This document shows positions 62,060 through 64,000 of a stretch of DNA of 64,000 nt, piece after piece. A program made the translations under genes and the position numbers. Below the pieces are notes generated by a model, which searched no databases, was not told the DNA's origin, and saw only the letters and a program-made list of their open reading frames with translations. How positions within the stretch are numbered: position 1 is the stretch's first letter; each line of letters opens with the position of its first letter. Source of the stretch: Dyadobacter sediminis (GTDB lineage: Bacteria; Bacteroidota; Bacteroidia; Cytophagales; Spirosomataceae); the NCBI RefSeq assembly GCF_005860765.1, contig NZ_VCEI01000011.1, positions 744,001 through 808,000 on the forward strand, given 5' to 3'.

Positions 62060-62098
62060 TTTACTTGATCCAAAGCTTATTCTTCTGGATCAAGTAAA
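62060..62098. repeat. Perfect 12-bp inverted repeat after the Nif3-like gene
   Basis: TTTACTTGATCC (62060-62071) and GGATCAAGTAAA (62087-62098) with a 15-nt loop, 56 bp after the stop at 62003 and 95 bp before the stop of the opposing mscS gene. No T run follows, so it may be a protein-binding site, a weak terminator or a transcript 3'-end stabiliser. Confidence 0.6.
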
Positions 62099-62193
62099 TG
62101 CTAAATCTTATTATCTGCTTCCTCAAACGTATAATGAAGAACGTAAGAATAAAATGTTTCTTATTCCAGATTAATCAGGTTTACCGATGCCAC

Positions 62194-62979
62194 TTACATG
62201 CCCGGCAATTTTAGTCCGGATGATTTTAATCCTTCCATAATTTCTTCCTGGATCTGCAGTTTGGAATCCACAAACCCGTGTGAATTAAGCCACACATTAA
62301 CCAGCACTTTATAACCGTCCGTTTCAATGGATGAAATACCGATTCTTCTTTCCGGCGATTTCAATGCGTGCTGCGAACTGTTCAGCACTTCCTCAATCCT
62401 GGCTTTAACGGCTGCATATTCAATACTGTTGCTGAATTTCAGTTCAATATCCAGACGACGGCTGCCTGATCCACTGATATTTACAATGACTTCATTCGAA
62501 AGTTTGCTGTTTGGGATCACAACTTTCCGGTTATCGTAGGTAGTCACAATCGTATAAAAAATTTTGATTGCGGAAACGGTTCCCTCCTGCCCTTGCGCCA
62601 GAATATTGTCACCGACTTCAAAAGGTTTCAATACAAGAATCAGAATGCCGCTTGTAAAATTCTGCAAAGTGCCGGAAAGCGCAAGTCCTGCCGCCACACC
62701 CAAGGCACCGATCAATGCGGCAAACACCGTCATTTGTATGCCTACGATCTGCATGACGGTGACAATCAGCAGAACTCTTAAAGCGGTGATTGTCAGGCTG
62801 AGAAAAAAAGGTGTGAGCGAAGGATCAATGTTCTTCCTGTTCATATGGCCCGACATCCATCTTGAAAGAACTTTAATAAGCCAGAAACCGACGATCAGAA
62901 TAATAATTCCAAGTAAAACAGACGGGCCGGTATTCAGAATCCAGGTGTAAACCTTGTTATAAAACTGATTAATCTTCAT
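62194..62979 (-). CDS. Small-conductance mechanosensitive channel, MscS family
   Basis: A 261-residue channel of the minimal MscS type. Three TM helices (about 15-37, 55-75 and 80-105) are followed by the pore segment LGVAAGLALSGTLQNFTSGI and then KPFEVGDNI, EGTVSAIKIFYT and VVIPNSKLSNEVIVNIS of the beta domain. The cytoplasmic alpha/beta domain closes the protein. It releases solutes on hypo-osmotic shock. It appears monocistronic, with opposing neighbours on both sides. Confidence 0.94.
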   Translation of the reverse strand: MKINQFYNKVYTWILNTGPSVLLGIIILIVGFWLIKVLSRWMSGHMNRKNIDPSLTPFFLSLTITALRVLLIVTVMQIVGIQMTVFAALIGALGVAAGLALSGTLQNFTSGILILVLKPFEVGDNILAQGQEGTVSAIKIFYTIVTTYDNRKVVIPNSKLSNEVIVNISGSGSRRLDIELKFSNSIEYAAVKARIEEVLNSSQHALKSPERRIGISSIETDGYKVLVNVWLNSHGFVDSKLQIQEEIMEGLKSSGLKLPGM

Positions 62980-63197
62980 TTAGAAACGTTAAAAATTTCA
63001 ACGCAGAACAAAAAATTTCATACCAGTACAGCTCATTGCCACTGATTTTTCTTTCCTGCTTGTTTTCCGACAACTGGCATGTATGTACAAACCAATAATA
63101 AGTACAACGCCTGGCGCAGCAATAAATCCCTGATTATGAACACTAGGATTTAAAAAATCAACATTAGATTTCCTGACTTACTGCCATCAGCAAAAAC

Positions 63198-63641
63198 TTA
63201 CTTTTTCTGATTTACTTCGATCAGGTACCCGTCTGGATCAGCAAAATAAATCTGTGTTACGCCGTCAAACCGTACTTGTTTGTGGAACGGGGTTTTGCGC
63301 GCACTCAGGAACTTTTCAGCCGCTTCAATCGAACTGACGAAAATTGCAAAATGACCGCCGTTTTTATCATTGACAACCGGCGTAGTGCGGCCGGCAAGCA
63401 AATGAAGCTGCTGCCCGTTTCCTGTATCAAACCAGCCACGGATCGCTTTCAGACTATCCGGAACGCTGATCGGTTTGAGCCCGACGACATTTGTATAAAA
63501 ATCCTTGCTGGCTTCCATGTCCTTTACCTGCAGTGCAAGGTGGTTAAAGCCCAGATAACCAAATCCGTTGTTGCTTGCAGACTGTGCAGCAAGATTATGG
63601 AAACTGACAAATGCCAGAAACAAAAGAATGTAACTTTTCAT
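63198..63641 (-). CDS. Secreted VOC-family (glyoxalase/bleomycin resistance fold) protein
   Basis: A 147-residue protein with a signal peptide (MKSYILLFLAFVSFHNLAAQ). The mature part is one glyoxalase/VOC domain with two beta-alpha-beta-beta-beta modules: FNHLALQVKDMEASKDFYTN, with metal-ligand candidate His, and the end YFADPDGYLIEVNQ, with the terminal Glu. An exported VOC protein is less usual than a cytoplasmic one. Possible roles include lyase or dioxygenase activity or ligand binding; the substrate is unknown. Confidence 0.88.
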   Translation of the reverse strand: MKSYILLFLAFVSFHNLAAQSASNNGFGYLGFNHLALQVKDMEASKDFYTNVVGLKPISVPDSLKAIRGWFDTGNGQQLHLLAGRTTPVVNDKNGGHFAIFVSSIEAAEKFLSARKTPFHKQVRFDGVTQIYFADPDGYLIEVNQKK

Positions 63642-64000
63642 GTTCTCTGATTTATTTTAATCGTTTTTGCTGCGAATACAACGTACTGCAATGTACATAA
63701 TTGCTGGAAAAGATGGTTTCAAATTCTTTTGTTGAACTTGTCTAACATTCAAGGAATCTTATGCAGTTTCAGGAAGTGAAGCTGCAACCTACTTTGAATA
63801 TAAGATAAAATGGTTTGATAATGCCAGCTAGTTACTAAGCTCATTATTAGGAGGTTCCGGTTAACAGCAGGATTCAATTTTTGCTTGAAATATTCATACG
63901 GCTGAATTTTGCCGCATCGGTATAAATGCTTCATATGTCCGTCTGACAATATAATTTGTCCGTTTTACAGAACAACAAAAAAGCCTTACAAGATTTAAAC
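63642..64000. other. Window end without a recognisable gene
   Basis: A 359-bp AT-rich stretch. A minus-strand frame of 66 codons (63749-63949) starts at TTG, has no motif or signal peptide, and looks accidental. No RNA gene or repeat is seen. Confidence 0.45.

Noticed and set aside
63749..63949. A 66-codon minus-strand frame at the window end
   Set aside because: TTG start, no motif or signal; looked briefly like a transposase end but nothing supports it.
1..64000. CRISPR arrays, rRNA, tRNA, intact insertion sequences
   Set aside because: No regularly spaced repeats, cloverleaf-like segments or transposase motifs were found by eye.

Overview
This window looks like a chromosomal segment of a Bacteroidota bacterium of the order Cytophagales, probably close to Dyadobacter/Spirosomaceae. 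The evidence is Bacteroidota-style envelope genes (a type IX secretion sorting tail on an M64 peptidase, a CarboxypepD-reg-like/beta-barrel outer membrane protein, long-form HisG), sparse Shine-Dalgarno sequences, TAnnTTTG-type -7 promoter elements, and many lipoproteins and signal peptides. The genus is inference from gene content. I saw no rRNA, tRNA, CRISPR array or intact insertion sequence.

Layout. 0.3-8 kb (minus strand): a lipoprotein, then an operon of a CHASE3/GAF hybrid kinase with three receivers, a CheR methyltransferase, a stand-alone CheB methylesterase and a second hybrid kinase. 8-12 kb: a large UvrD/AddA-like helicase whose C-terminal nuclease appears dead, and a small outer membrane protein. 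12-17 kb: hisS-hisG-hisD-hisC in one direction. 17-22.6 kb: an overlooked 50-residue basic protein, a methyltransferase, and a run of periplasmic binding-fold protein, hemL and glycosyltransferase. 22.7-26.4 kb: pyrG-yidC. 26.6-31 kb: PIG-L deacetylase, carboxynorspermidine decarboxylase nspC, a DEDD exonuclease overlapping a bestrophin, and a small secreted protein with a decayed relative downstream. 31.8-38.8 kb: an AraC regulator and a tolC-RND permease-adaptor efflux operon that share a 17-bp upstream motif. 38.7-43.9 kb: a DUF6134-like protein, a class C beta-lactamase-like hydrolase, an MFS transporter, a frameshifted secreted gene and a sugar isomerase-like protein.

44.1-46.9 kb is the most unusual locus. 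Three uncharacterised genes encode a coiled-coil protein, a two-TM coiled-coil membrane protein, and a membrane-anchored Ppx/GppA-like (actin-fold) domain that topology places outside the cytoplasm. 47-53 kb has accessory character: a membrane protein overlapping a putative PD-(D/E)XK endonuclease next to a TaqI/Eco57I-type adenine methyltransferase (a probable type II restriction-modification pair), a metal-ligand-free HMA-like small protein with an MFS transporter, and a ParA plus ribbon-helix-helix partner behind AT-rich iterated repeats. 53-64 kb returns to envelope and housekeeping genes: M64 peptidase with an overlapping lipoprotein, outer membrane beta-barrel plus LolA-like protein, MBL-fold hydrolase, AlkB, an exported Nif3-like protein, an MscS channel and a VOC protein.

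All functional calls come from motifs read by eye. No database search or structure prediction was possible.
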